Shown: positions 32,761 to 42,010 of the stretch, in pieces
Numbering within the stretch: position 1 is the stretch's first letter
Layout of the letters: each line of letters opens with the position of its first letter
From: Paraburkholderia sp. DHOC27
GTDB lineage: Bacteria > Pseudomonadota > Gammaproteobacteria > Burkholderiales > Burkholderiaceae
Direction: 5' to 3'
Assembly (NCBI RefSeq): GCF_003429005.1
Contig: NZ_QVQV01000004.1
Location: 186,518-250,517 of the forward strand
Length of the DNA stretch: 64,000 nucleotides
Notes under the pieces: generated by a model
What the model was told of the DNA's origin: nothing
The model's input: only the letters and a program-made list of their open reading frames with translations
The model's database searches: none
Made by a program: the position numbers and the translations under genes

Positions 32761-34122
32761 TTGAGCGGCGCCGCCCCCACCCATACCGCGCCCGCGTTGC
32801 CGGTGCGCTGGCATCGGCGTGTATTGTCACTGGCCGTGCCGATCGTGCTGGCCAATCTCACGCAGCCCATTCTCGGCGCCGTCGACACCGCCGTCGCCGG
32901 CCATCTGTCCGACGCCTCGTACCTGGGCGGCGTTGCGCTCGGCGGCCTGTTCTTCAGCTTCGTATTCTGGGGATTCGGCTTTCTGCGCATGGGCACCACC
33001 GGCCTCGTCGCACAGGCGTGGGGTGCCCACGATCATGCCGCCATGCGCGACAACGTGGTGCGCGCCCTGCTGCTTGCGCTGGTCATCGGCATAGCCGTGT
33101 TGCTGCTGCAAATGCCGCTGATCGACTACGCGATCCACACGATTGGCGGCAGCGACGCAGTCCAGCAGCAGGCCCGGCTTTACTGTCACGCACGCATCTG
33201 GGCCGCCCCACTCGCGCTCGCCAACTACGTCGTGCTCGGCTGGCTGCTCGGCACCCAGCGCGTCAAGCTCGCGCTGGCCGTTCAAGTGTTGATCAATAGC
33301 GTCAATATTGCTGCGGTGCTGCTGTATGTGTATGCGTTTCACTGGGGGATAGGCGGAATCGGCGCCGCCACGGCAAGCGCGGACGCGCTCGGTTTCGTGT
33401 TCGGCGTCGCGCTGCTGTGGCATCAGCGGCCACGCGGTGTCGCCCCGTTGACGCGAGCGACGTTGCTCGACGCCACCGCGCTGAAGCGCCTGTTGGTGCT
33501 CAACCGCGACATTTTTCTACGCACGCTGTGCGTGATCGGCTCGTTTGGCTGGTTCACCCATCTGGGCGCGCGGCAAGGCGACACGGTGCTCGCCGCCAAC
33601 GCGCTGCTGCTGAACTTTCAGACCTTCATGGCTTTCGGGCTCGACGGCTTCGCGCACGCGGCCGAAGCGCTGGTCGGCGCCGCCATTGGGGCCCGTGACC
33701 GTCACGCGTTCCGGCAAGCGGTGAAGGTCACGATGCTGTGGTCCGCACTTGGCGCGATCGCTTTTGCGTTCGTCTACTGGAGCGCGGGAACGTGGATCAT
33801 CCATAGCCTGACCGACCAGGTGGCCGTGCGTGCCGCCGCGCAAACCTATCTACCGTGGGCGGCCCTTTCCCCCGTCATTTCCGTGTGGGGATTTCTGCTG
33901 GACGGGGTGTTTATCGGCGCCACGCGCACGCGTGAATTGATGGTGTCGATGGCGATATCGCTCGCGGTGTTTCTCGCGGCATCGTGGGTGCTCATGCCCG
34001 TGCAGGGCAATCACGGACTGTGGGCCGCGATGATGATCTTCATGGCGATGCGCGGTGTCACGTTGATGCGCCTGTTGCCGCGTGTCGCGAACAGCATTCC
34101 GCAAGGCGTGGCGGCGAGCTGA
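32761..34122 (+). CDS. MATE family efflux transporter (DinF-like)
   Basis: Inner-membrane sodium/proton-coupled exporter with about 12 helices. The first MATE segment reads VLSLAVPIVLANLTQPILGAVDTAVAGHL, and GTTGLVAQAWGAHD and LNFQTFMAFGLDGFAHAAEALVGAAIG mark the two halves of the repeat. The start is uncertain: TTG at 32761 gives 453 residues, GTG at 32803 gives 439, and no strong ribosome-binding site marks either. It follows the DUF2288 gene directly, and a strong terminator lies 130 bases after its stop. The drug or metabolite exported is unknown. Confidence 0.9.
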   Translation: MSGAAPTHTAPALPVRWHRRVLSLAVPIVLANLTQPILGAVDTAVAGHLSDASYLGGVALGGLFFSFVFWGFGFLRMGTTGLVAQAWGAHDHAAMRDNVVRALLLALVIGIAVLLLQMPLIDYAIHTIGGSDAVQQQARLYCHARIWAAPLALANYVVLGWLLGTQRVKLALAVQVLINSVNIAAVLLYVYAFHWGIGGIGAATASADALGFVFGVALLWHQRPRGVAPLTRATLLDATALKRLLVLNRDIFLRTLCVIGSFGWFTHLGARQGDTVLAANALLLNFQTFMAFGLDGFAHAAEALVGAAIGARDRHAFRQAVKVTMLWSALGAIAFAFVYWSAGTWIIHSLTDQVAVRAAAQTYLPWAALSPVISVWGFLLDGVFIGATRTRELMVSMAISLAVFLAASWVLMPVQGNHGLWAAMMIFMAMRGVTLMRLLPRVANSIPQGVAAS

Positions 34123-34253
34123 GCAGCCAGGCCTGGCGCGGGCGGCTCAGCTCGCCAGTTACCGATTGAAACAAGCGCATACAAGTTTCACAGGCAACGG
34201 CTCATAGAATGAAGCCAGCCCGCGCTCTCCGCGCGAACAGTCTGCGTGGGTCA

Positions 34254-34290
34254 GAGGCCCCGGCGTGCCCGCGCCGGGGCCTCGCCTTTT
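34254..34290 (+). terminator. Strong Rho-independent terminator after the MATE gene
   Basis: GAGGCCCCGGCG (34254-34265) and CGCCGGGGCCTC (34272-34283) form a perfect 12-pair stem with loop TGCCCG, followed by GCCTTTT. Convergent with the small lipoprotein gene at 34330-34518. Confidence 0.9.
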
Positions 34291-34329
34291 ACAACGGGCG
34301 GTCTGCTGGTGCAGAGCGCCTTGCACGTC

Positions 34330-34518
34330 CTACTGCGGGTTCGCCTGCGGCGCGGCCTTGGGAGTCGGCTCATTGAGCATGGATGGCGGCCGGTCGTCGG
34401 TCGGTACGCCGTGATAGTCAGCGGGATCTTTGGGGGGCGCATGGTGCCCGGTTGAGGGATCGGTGTAGCAGCCGCACAGGGTTGCCGACAGGAAAGTGAT
34501 CAACAGAAAGCGATTCAT
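34330..34518 (-). CDS. Small proline-rich lipoprotein
   Basis: A 62-residue product starting MNRFLLITFLSATLCGCYTD: a short signal peptide with lipobox LCGC, then a hydrophilic, Pro-rich tail (TGHHAPPKDPADYHG, PTPKAAPQANPQ). AGAGAA lies upstream of the ATG at 34518. Likely an exported lipid-anchored peptide of unknown function. Confidence 0.65.
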   Translation of the reverse strand: MNRFLLITFLSATLCGCYTDPSTGHHAPPKDPADYHGVPTDDRPPSMLNEPTPKAAPQANPQ

Positions 34519-34709
34519 AAATTCTCTAAAAAAAGCAAAGCAAAACAGCGCACGCACTGGCGGACGGCCGTGCGCCAAGAGTCTACTCTCAAAGCGTGCT
34601 GCGCCGCGGCGAGACTTGCGATTCGCTTGCATGCTGCGCGCCGGCCTGCGTTTTTTCGCCAGCCTGACCTACTATGTAGCCATGGTTGCGGTTGTAAAAG
34701 GAGGCTGCC

Positions 34710-34883
34710 ATGGATGCCGAACAAATCGCGGGTTTCATCGGGCTTGGCATCGGTTTGCTGGTGCTGGTGGGGTTGTCGATTTTCGAATCGCGCACCTACC
34801 GTCGCGAGCATGACGGTGAAGGCATGATGCATCACTGGCTGTCAGGCCATCACCTGCCCCACTGGAACCGCCGCAAACACTGA
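34710..34883 (+). CDS. Small single-helix membrane protein with His-rich tail
   Basis: A 57-residue gene read by eye. AAAGGAGG at 34697-34704 is a near-perfect ribosome-binding site before the ATG at 34710. The product has one membrane helix (IAGFIGLGIGLLVLVGLSIF) followed by a basic, His/Trp-rich tail (MMHHWLSGHHLPHWNRRKH) that could bind metal or membrane surface. Stop is TGA at 34881-34883. No family recognised. Confidence 0.7.
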   Translation: MDAEQIAGFIGLGIGLLVLVGLSIFESRTYRREHDGEGMMHHWLSGHHLPHWNRRKH

Positions 34884-34913
34884 CGCGCGGAGCCGGCCGC
34901 AGCGGGCCGGCCG

Positions 34914-35621
34914 TTACACGCCCGCTTTAGCCAATACCACGATCGACACGCCCAGCGCCTCGCGCTGTGGATCCTCATTGCGGTATGAATGCGGCACGTG
35001 CCCCGGAAACGCCAGCACGTCTCCGGTTTCGAGTCCGTGCCGCTCGCCTGCGACGAAAATCGCCACGCGTCCCTCGATGCAGGTGAAGTATTCCCGCGTG
35101 CCCGGCAGATGCGGCGTGCCGCGCATATAACCACCCGGCGCGAACGACATCGTTTCGAGAATGCCGTCGGGCATCGGCTCCGGCACCAGCGGCCGGATCG
35201 TCAAGCCGTTGCCGCGCGTGTGCGCGGAGATGTCGTCCACTGACCACTTGCGCACCTTGGCGCGCGGCGACGCCAGCAGTTCGTCCAGCGGCGCGCCGAG
35301 CGCGCCCGCCACTTTCATCAGCACCGCGAGCGAAGGATTGCCCTCGCCCGATTCCAGATTCGCCACGGTCGAGCGCGGCAGTCCCGACGATTTCGCGAGC
35401 CCCTCCTGTGTCAAGGCACGCGCATGTCGCAACGCCACCAGATTGCGCGCGAGATGCTGGGCAGCGTGCCCGGCGTCGGGTGACGTGTCGGGGGACGTCT
35501 CGGGTGTCGCGCCGGATTCCTGCGCGAACTCTGTTGCCGGTGCTTTAGCGAGCGCTTTCGTGATCCTCCTCGTCGTCTCTTTGGCGGGCTGTTTAGCGCG
35601 TTCCTGCGTGGAATCGTCCAT
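34914..35621 (-). CDS. XRE-family transcriptional regulator with C-terminal cupin
   Basis: Cytoplasmic regulator of 235 residues. After a charged, low-complexity N-terminus (about 50 residues, Ala/Thr/Pro/Asp-rich) comes a helix-turn-helix of the XRE type, residues ~57-115 (LVALRHARALTQEGLAKSSG and STVANLESGEGNPSL). A cupin domain closes the protein (RGTPHLPGTREYFTCIEGRV, ETGDVLAFPGHVPHSY), typical for sensing a small ligand. The gene is divergent from the SDR-QueA-like pair, with 152 bases between starts, so it is a candidate regulator of that pair. Confidence 0.9.
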   Translation of the reverse strand: MDDSTQERAKQPAKETTRRITKALAKAPATEFAQESGATPETSPDTSPDAGHAAQHLARNLVALRHARALTQEGLAKSSGLPRSTVANLESGEGNPSLAVLMKVAGALGAPLDELLASPRAKVRKWSVDDISAHTRGNGLTIRPLVPEPMPDGILETMSFAPGGYMRGTPHLPGTREYFTCIEGRVAIFVAGERHGLETGDVLAFPGHVPHSYRNEDPQREALGVSIVVLAKAGV

Positions 35622-35773
35622 CGTATCGACTTTCTGACAAGGAGTTGGACATCGCACTCGGCCGTGCGTCGTGGTGTTTCTATTATCGGGCCATTGGCAG
35701 GACGCGGGGCACACGACCCTTGCATCCAGTCGTCTTCCGTCACCTTGGGCCACGCCCTGAACCGGAGAAACAC

Positions 35774-36508
35774 ATGGCACCTACTCACGCAAATCTGCAT
35801 GGCATGCGCGTCGCGATCACCGGCGGTACCTCGGGACTTGGCCTCGCGCTGCTCGACGAATTGCTCGCACGCGGCGCGCACGTTGCGTTTGTCGCGCGCG
35901 ACGCACGACGCGTCGCCCAGGTCGAAGCGCGTCGTTCGAAAGCCGTGGGCCTCGTTGGCGATGTGTCGAACAAGGACGCGATCTACCCCCTCGCGCTGCA
36001 GATCAGCGGTCTGCTGGGCGGGCTCGACGTACTGGTGAACAATGCCTCGTCACTCGGACCCACGCCGCTCGCGCTGCTCGCCGATACGAACTGCGAGGAC
36101 ATGGAGACTGCGCTCGCCACCAACCTGCTCGGCCCTTTCCGTCTCACACGCGCGTTGCTGGGCTCACTCACAGCGGCCGCGCGTGAATACGGTGGCGCGG
36201 TAGTGCTGAACGTCTCCAGTGACGCCGCCATCGAGCCATATGCCACGTGGGGTGCGTATGGCGCGAGCAAGGCCGCATTGCGGCACATGAGCCGTATCTG
36301 GGACCAGGAGCTGACAACGCAACGCGTGCGCGTGCTGTCGCTCGACCCCGGTGACATGGATACACCGCTGCACGCGCTCGCCGTACCCGACGCTGATCGC
36401 GCCAGCCTCAAACGTCCCGCAGACGCAGCGAGAGCATTCGCGGATACGCTCGCCGCCACGCTGCAAACGATGCGCAGCCCTGCCACTCTCGTGGGAGAAC
36501 AAGCATGA
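35774..36508 (+). CDS. SDR family oxidoreductase
   Basis: NAD(P)-dependent short-chain dehydrogenase of 244 residues. Cofactor-binding TGGTSGLG lies near residues 16-23, the NNASS strand near 90, and the catalytic Ser (NVSSDAA) and YGASK (Tyr, Lys) near 145-165. The start ATG at 35774 follows a GGAGA. The stop overlaps the start of the QueA-like gene by four bases (ATGA), so the two products are probably made together. Substrate unknown; the coupling to a QueA paralogue suggests a joint role. Confidence 0.92.
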   Translation: MAPTHANLHGMRVAITGGTSGLGLALLDELLARGAHVAFVARDARRVAQVEARRSKAVGLVGDVSNKDAIYPLALQISGLLGGLDVLVNNASSLGPTPLALLADTNCEDMETALATNLLGPFRLTRALLGSLTAAAREYGGAVVLNVSSDAAIEPYATWGAYGASKAALRHMSRIWDQELTTQRVRVLSLDPGDMDTPLHALAVPDADRASLKRPADAARAFADTLAATLQTMRSPATLVGEQA

Positions 36509-37617
36509 GCCTGCGCGCTGCCAATCTGGCCATTCAACGCCCTCACGATGCACGCCTGCTCGTCGTCGATCAATACGGTCACATCGAACATCGTCCACGC
36601 ACCGCGCTGATTGATTTACTGCGCGAGGGCGATTGCGTCATCGCCAACGACGCGGCCACCTTGCCCGCGAGCCTCGCGGCGATACACGAGCGCAGCGGCG
36701 CACCGATCGAAGTGCGGCTGGCGGGCCGCGCATCGCTCGATCCACATGACGTGCAGCGCTTTACCGCCGTGCTGTTCGGCGCGGGCGATTTCCACACGCC
36801 AACCGAAGCGCGCGCTGCACCGCCGGCAGTGATCGAGGGTGATCAGCTGCGCCTTGGCAGCCTTCGCGCAACCGTCTTGTGTGTGCTCGATCACCCGCGC
36901 CTGGTCGAACTACGCTTCGAGGGGAACGCCACCAGTATCTGGCGCACGCTCGCAGAACAAGGCAAGCCGGTTCAATACGCGCATGTGCCACAGGCGCTCG
37001 CGCTGTGGGATGTGTGGACCACCATTGCCGCGCAGCCCGTGGCATTCGAGTCACCGTCGGCGGGCTTCGTGCTCGATTGGCAAAGCGTGGATGCGATGCG
37101 TGCACGCGGCATCGACTTCGCCACCCTCACACATGCTGCAGGACTTTCTTCCACGGGCGATGCAGCGCTCGATACACGTCTGCCATTCGACGAGCCCTAT
37201 CGCATCCCGCCAAGCACGGCGCAAATGATTGCAGCGACGCGTGCGCGAGGTGGTCGCGTGGTGGCCATCGGCACGACCGTGGTGCGTGCGCTCGAACACG
37301 CGGCGCGCAGCGACGGCATCGTGCACGCCGGAGACGGCATGGCCACGCAGCAGCTCGGTCCTGGTTCGATACTGCGTGTTGTCGACGTCATCGTTTCCGG
37401 TACGCACGAACCGGACACCAGCCACTACGCGTTGCTGCGCGCCTTCACCGATACGCTGACATTGCAACGCGCTTCCGACGAACTCGACGCCCATCGTTAT
37501 CGCACGCATGAATTCGGCGATTCGGTGTGGATCGAGCGGCGCGCGTGTGCAGGGCGCGAACGGCACGCCAAAGCTTTTAACAATTGGTCATTGACGCTGC
37601 CGACTGAAGCCATATAG
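36505..37617 (+). CDS. QueA-like protein (divergent S-adenosylmethionine:tRNA ribosyltransferase-isomerase paralogue)
   Basis: A 370-residue protein of the QueA family; true QueA adds the AdoMet-derived ribosyl group to preQ1-tRNA to make epoxyqueuosine. Family parts are recognisable: GTTVVRALEHAA, STAQMI, PGSILRVVDVIVSGTHEPDTSHYALLRAF. The highly conserved N-terminal signature of real QueA (a LIAQ-type start and NDTRVIPARL) is replaced by RPHDARLLVVD and NDAATLPASL. This points to a paralogue with a different substrate. It is translationally coupled to the SDR gene, which is not the usual company of queA (tgt, yajC, secD). tRNA-Pro begins 14 bases after the stop. Confidence 0.8.
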   Translation: MSLRAANLAIQRPHDARLLVVDQYGHIEHRPRTALIDLLREGDCVIANDAATLPASLAAIHERSGAPIEVRLAGRASLDPHDVQRFTAVLFGAGDFHTPTEARAAPPAVIEGDQLRLGSLRATVLCVLDHPRLVELRFEGNATSIWRTLAEQGKPVQYAHVPQALALWDVWTTIAAQPVAFESPSAGFVLDWQSVDAMRARGIDFATLTHAAGLSSTGDAALDTRLPFDEPYRIPPSTAQMIAATRARGGRVVAIGTTVVRALEHAARSDGIVHAGDGMATQQLGPGSILRVVDVIVSGTHEPDTSHYALLRAFTDTLTLQRASDELDAHRYRTHEFGDSVWIERRACAGRERHAKAFNNWSLTLPTEAI

Positions 37618-37631
37618 AATCTCGGCTTCGT

Positions 37632-37708
37632 CGGAGCGTAGCGCAGCCTGGTAGCGCATCTGATTTGGGATCAGAGGGTCGTAGGTTCGAATCCTATCGC
37701 TCCGACCA
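37632..37708 (+). tRNA. tRNA-Pro (anticodon UGG)
   Basis: A 77-base cloverleaf with encoded CCA. Acceptor CGGAGCG/CGCTCCG, anticodon stem TCTGA/TCAGA around loop TTTGGGA, T-loop GTTCGAATC. Anticodon TGG reads CCN proline codons. Confidence 0.96.
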
Positions 37709-37890
37709 ATACCAGCAAGGCTTTCAGCGTAGTCATCACAACGCTGCCTGTCCCTCAGTCGTATGACTGTCCTGTTGCAATAGCAGCATCTCCTCGCCGG
37801 CTAGTTCAAAGGCCTCGGCTTCGGCGCACTTCCGCAAGAAATCCGCTTATCAAGCCTCTCAAGCGCATCGTTCGATGTTCGCGTACGGCT

Positions 37891-39051
37891 TTACACCGCG
37901 CAACTCACGGTGAGCGTTGCGATCAACCCCGGTTGATTGTCGGCGAGCCCGAGTGAGCCGCGATGCAGCGTCGCCACCGACTTGACCAACGCAAGCCCCA
38001 ATCCCATACCCGGCGTACCACGGCTGGCATCGCCTCGATAGAAGCGGTCGGTGACCTTGGGCTTTTCCGCATCCGGAATGCCAGGGCCGTCGTCTGCCAC
38101 TGAAACGGCAATCGTGTCGCCGAGACGTCGTGCAGTCAGCTTGATTTCGCCTTCCTCACGCGCGAATTTCAGCGCATTGTCGATCAGATTGCCAAGGGCC
38201 TGCGCGAGCAGCAGCGGATCGCCCACCGTCGTCAAATCCCCCTCGCATTGAAGTGACAGCCCGATACCGCGCAATTCGGCGACCGGCTGATAAAACTCCA
38301 CCGCATCCGAGACGATGCTGCCCAGATCGCTCGGCAAGAAGCCCGAGCGGCGCACACCCGCATCGATTTCCGCCAGCCGCAGCAGCGCGTTGAAAATGCT
38401 GATGACGTGATCGACATCCGACAGTGCGACTTCGAGTTCCGGCAGCGTGTCTTCGTTGCCTTCTCTTCGCAACGTCAACGTCAACACTTCCAGCCGTGAA
38501 CGCAATTCCGTGAGCGGCGTACGCAGATCGTGAGCAATCGCGTTCGATACGTTACGCACCCCGTTGACCACTTCGATCAGCGCTTCCTCGGCCTGCTCGC
38601 GCGTCTTCACTTCTCGCTGCAAGCGTGCGTTCTGCTCCTCCTGCAATTTCTGTAATGAGCGCAGTTTCAGATGCGTGTTCACCCGCGCGGCCATTTCTTC
38701 CATTTGCAGCGGCTTCGTCACATAGTCGACCGCGCCCGCGCGAAACCCTTCTATCTTCTCGTCGGTTTGCGTCAACGAGGTCATGAAAATGACCGGAATA
38801 TCGCGCGTTTTCTCCATCGCTTTCAACCGACGGCAAGTCTCGAAGCCGTCCAGCCCCGGCATCATCACGTCGAGCAGGATCAGATCGGGCAGCACCAGTT
38901 CAGCGCGGCGCAATGCCTCGTCGCCATCACGCGCAATGGCCACACGCAGATTTTTTCCCTCCAGACATTCGACCACGAGGCCGAGATTTGCCGGAGTGTC
39001 ATCCACCACCAGAACGACGGGCGCACCCGTGTTGGAGGATTCGTTGGTCAT
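37891..39051 (-). CDS. Response-regulator/histidine-kinase fusion (REC-HisKA-HATPase)
   Basis: Cytoplasmic two-component protein of 386 residues. An N-terminal receiver (VVDDTP, phospho-Asp61 in LILLDVMMPG, SLTQTDEKIEGF, Lys in YVTKPLQ) is followed by a coiled coil (about 130-165), a HisKA domain with His174 in NAIAHDLRTPL, and an ATPase domain with NLIDNALKFAREEG, DDGPGIPD and GMGLGLALV. No membrane segment is seen. The ATG at 39051 shares a base with the stop of the upstream hybrid kinase (TGATG), implying coupling. It is the last gene of the leftward signalling operon; it could receive phosphate on Asp61 and control its own kinase module. Confidence 0.92.
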   Translation of the reverse strand: MTNESSNTGAPVVLVVDDTPANLGLVVECLEGKNLRVAIARDGDEALRRAELVLPDLILLDVMMPGLDGFETCRRLKAMEKTRDIPVIFMTSLTQTDEKIEGFRAGAVDYVTKPLQMEEMAARVNTHLKLRSLQKLQEEQNARLQREVKTREQAEEALIEVVNGVRNVSNAIAHDLRTPLTELRSRLEVLTLTLRREGNEDTLPELEVALSDVDHVISIFNALLRLAEIDAGVRRSGFLPSDLGSIVSDAVEFYQPVAELRGIGLSLQCEGDLTTVGDPLLLAQALGNLIDNALKFAREEGEIKLTARRLGDTIAVSVADDGPGIPDAEKPKVTDRFYRGDASRGTPGMGLGLALVKSVATLHRGSLGLADNQPGLIATLTVSCAV

Positions 39052-42002
39052 CACGTAGCGGGCCCCAGGTGTTGTTCGATTAGCGTAAGCAAGGCTTGCG
39101 ATTCATACGCCGTCGCGAGGCGGCGCAACTGCGTCGCAAAACCCGAGTAACGGCTGTCCAGATCAACCAGATAATCCGCGTGGCGGACAATGTCGCGCAT
39201 CGAGCCACGCAGTGCGAAACGGTGCAACGCCATCAGTTCGTCGTGCGGCGGCACCACCGTCGGCTCTTCTGTCTTGGCCGGGCGCGCACGGTGGGTCCAT
39301 TTCAAGGCCAGCACCGCGGCGATCTCCTTCAGCAAGCGGTCCAGGTCGAGCGGCTTTTCCAGAAAGACACTCGCCCCCGCGGCAAGGTTGGCCTGCCGGT
39401 TACGTGTCGAGGCATCGGCAGACACCGCGATCACCGGCACGTCGTGCAGCACCGCGGACGCACGAATCTGCGAGAGTGTTTCGATGCCGCCCATCACCGG
39501 CATGACCGTGTCCAGCAAAATCAGATCAGGGCGTGACGCCTCGGCTTTGGCGAGCGCGTCGCGGCCGTCGCTGCTCTCCGACACACGAAAGCCGTAGCGC
39601 ACCAGCGAATCGACGATCAGCGCGCGATTCGCCGCCACGTCGTCGATCACCAATACGTGTCGTTCGTCGCCCTCATAGCCGACGATTTCGAACGCTGACT
39701 GGAAGTCCTCCACCTCTGCGTGCGACACCGGCGCATCGAGTTCGAACCAGAACGTGCTGCCTTGTCCAACGTCGCTCGTCACGCGAATTTCGCCGCCCAT
39801 CATGCGCACGAGCTGACGGCTGATGGCGAGACCCAGGCCAACGCCGCCAGTGCGGCGCGTGAAATCACCGGCCTGTTCGAACGGCTGAAAGATCGCCTCC
39901 AACCTGTCCGCGCTCACCCCCACGCCCGTGTCCCGCACTTCGAAGCACAAACGTGCGTCGCCCACCGTGCGCACCGCCAGCGTGATTTCGCCACGATCGG
40001 TGAACTTGATCGCATTGGTGAGCAGATTCAACAACACTTGCCGCAGGCGCTTTTCGTCGACGCGGATCACCTTCGGCAAATCGGCCGGCGACTCGAAGTT
40101 CATCACGAGATGCTTTTGATCGGCACGCACGCTCACCATCTCGACAATCACACGCAAAAACGGCCGCAGTGGCACGTCGCTCACGTTGAGATCCAGCTTG
40201 CCTGCCTCGATACGCGCGAAGTCGAGGATGTCGTTGATGAGCATGAGCAGATGTTCGCCGCTCTGTTCGATTACGCCGAGGCTCGCCAGTTGCCGCTCGG
40301 TCAACTCCGTATCGCGTCGCAGGATTTGCGCGTAGCCGAGGATGCCGTTCAATGGCGTGCGCAACTCATGGCTGATGTTGGCGAGGAACTGGTCTTTAGC
40401 ACGATTGGCCGCCTCTGCCGCATCTTTGGCGACACGCACCGTGTCTTCGAGCGCCTTGCGCGTGGAAATGTCCTGCAGGATCGCGATAGTGTGTAACGCG
40501 CTGCCCGCTGCATCGCGCTGCAATGCGATCGACACGCTCACCCACACGCGCGCCCCATCTGCCTTGACGAAGGGCATTTCGTCCGTGTAGTGCGAGATGC
40601 GCCCTTCACTCAGTTGACGATAGGTCTCTTCGCTCGCAGCCAGCGCGCCCGGATCGAACAGGTCCTGCAAGCGCTTTTCCAGCAGAGCGTCGCGCGCATA
40701 GCCGACGATCTCGCACCAGCGTTGATTCAACCGTAAAAAGCGCCCTTGCAGATCGCAGTGCGCAATGCCCACCGCGGCGTTTTCGAACGTGCCGCGAAAG
40801 CGCGCCTCGCTGGAACGCAGCGCCTGTTCGGTCAGTTTCAATTCGGTGATATCCACGAGGCTGCCAACGAAGCGAATTGGTCTGCCGCGCGCATCCCAGC
40901 TTGCCGTGCCGCGCACCAATACCCAACGCAGGCTGCCGTCGCTATGACACAGCCGGTTTTCGATCTCGAACGCGCCAACCCGCTTGCTGAAATATTCAAG
41001 CATGGCCGCTTCCGTGCGCACGCGGTCTTCCGGCACCAGCACGCCCATGTACATCTCATAGTCGATCTGCGTCTGCGGCCGCGTGTAGCCGAGCCATTCC
41101 CAGATGTTCGCGAAGCGCGCGACACCATGCCGGTGATCGCCGTCCGGCATGTCAATTTCCCATACGCCGACATTCGACCCATGCATCGCCATTTCGAAGC
41201 GCGCATTGGTCTCCCGCAGTATCTCGGCTTCTTCCGCGCGGCGCCTCTGCGTCACGTCGCGAAACACCAGCACGACGCCGCGAATTTCACCGCGATCGTC
41301 GATGATCGGTGAGCCGCTGTCGTCGATCGCGATCTCGCGGCCATCGCGCGCCAACAGTACGGTGTGATTCGCCAGCCCGACAATGCAGCCGGCCGCCAGC
41401 ACCGCCGCCACGGGATCTTCCGCCGGCGCGCGGGTCGTTTCGTTGATCACGCGAAACACGTCCACCAGCGGGCGGCCCAGCGCTTCACCACGCGGCCAGC
41501 CAGTCAGCACTTCGGCAACCGGATTGATGAAGTTGATGCGCGACTCGCGATCCGTGGCGATCACCGCATCGCCAATGCTCGACAGCGTGACCGCATAACG
41601 CTGCTCGCTCTCGCGCAAGCGCTGCTCCGCGCGATGCTTGTACAGCGCCATTTCGACGACGGTACGCAGTTGCGTGTCGTCGAAAGGCTTGAGCACGTAG
41701 CCGAACGGTTCGGTGACGGTCGCGCGTCGCACGGTCTCCTCGTCCGCATAAGCGGTCAGAAACACGACCGGCAGATTCAGCGTGTCACGCAGCAGTCGGG
41801 CCGCGTCGATGCCGTCGAGTGAGCCCTCCAGCCGCACGTCCATCAGCACGAGATCGGGAACGGTCTCGGCCGCCAGCGTCAGCGCGTCTTCACCGCGCGT
41901 CGTGACGCCCACCACCGTATGGCCGGCGCTCGCCATCTGTTGCGCAATGTCTCGCGCAACAACCCGGTCGTCCTCGACAATCAGAATGCGTGCGCCCGCC
42001 AT
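39051..42002 (-). CDS. Hybrid sensor kinase: REC-PAS-PAS-PAS-HisKA-HATPase-REC
   Basis: A 983-residue cytoplasmic hybrid kinase. Receiver 1 spans 1-125 (Asp55 in LVLMDVRLEG, Lys in VLKPFDD). Three PAS/PAC domains cover about 130-255, 265-390 and 395-515, each ending in a D(I/V)T/S-type boundary. HisKA carries His545 in ANISHELRTPLNGI; the ATPase domain has NLLTNAIKFTDRG, DTGVGVS and GGVGLGLAIS. Receiver 2 follows (about 782-900; Asp831 in LILLDTVMPVMGG), with a helical ~80-residue tail that has no clear HPt His motif. No membrane span, so it senses cytoplasmic signals. Eight bases after the large kinase gene, same operon. Confidence 0.94.
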   Translation of the reverse strand: MAGARILIVEDDRVVARDIAQQMASAGHTVVGVTTRGEDALTLAAETVPDLVLMDVRLEGSLDGIDAARLLRDTLNLPVVFLTAYADEETVRRATVTEPFGYVLKPFDDTQLRTVVEMALYKHRAEQRLRESEQRYAVTLSSIGDAVIATDRESRINFINPVAEVLTGWPRGEALGRPLVDVFRVINETTRAPAEDPVAAVLAAGCIVGLANHTVLLARDGREIAIDDSGSPIIDDRGEIRGVVLVFRDVTQRRRAEEAEILRETNARFEMAMHGSNVGVWEIDMPDGDHRHGVARFANIWEWLGYTRPQTQIDYEMYMGVLVPEDRVRTEAAMLEYFSKRVGAFEIENRLCHSDGSLRWVLVRGTASWDARGRPIRFVGSLVDITELKLTEQALRSSEARFRGTFENAAVGIAHCDLQGRFLRLNQRWCEIVGYARDALLEKRLQDLFDPGALAASEETYRQLSEGRISHYTDEMPFVKADGARVWVSVSIALQRDAAGSALHTIAILQDISTRKALEDTVRVAKDAAEAANRAKDQFLANISHELRTPLNGILGYAQILRRDTELTERQLASLGVIEQSGEHLLMLINDILDFARIEAGKLDLNVSDVPLRPFLRVIVEMVSVRADQKHLVMNFESPADLPKVIRVDEKRLRQVLLNLLTNAIKFTDRGEITLAVRTVGDARLCFEVRDTGVGVSADRLEAIFQPFEQAGDFTRRTGGVGLGLAISRQLVRMMGGEIRVTSDVGQGSTFWFELDAPVSHAEVEDFQSAFEIVGYEGDERHVLVIDDVAANRALIVDSLVRYGFRVSESSDGRDALAKAEASRPDLILLDTVMPVMGGIETLSQIRASAVLHDVPVIAVSADASTRNRQANLAAGASVFLEKPLDLDRLLKEIAAVLALKWTHRARPAKTEEPTVVPPHDELMALHRFALRGSMRDIVRHADYLVDLDSRYSGFATQLRRLATAYESQALLTLIEQHLGPAT

Positions 42003-42010
42003 GATGTTTT

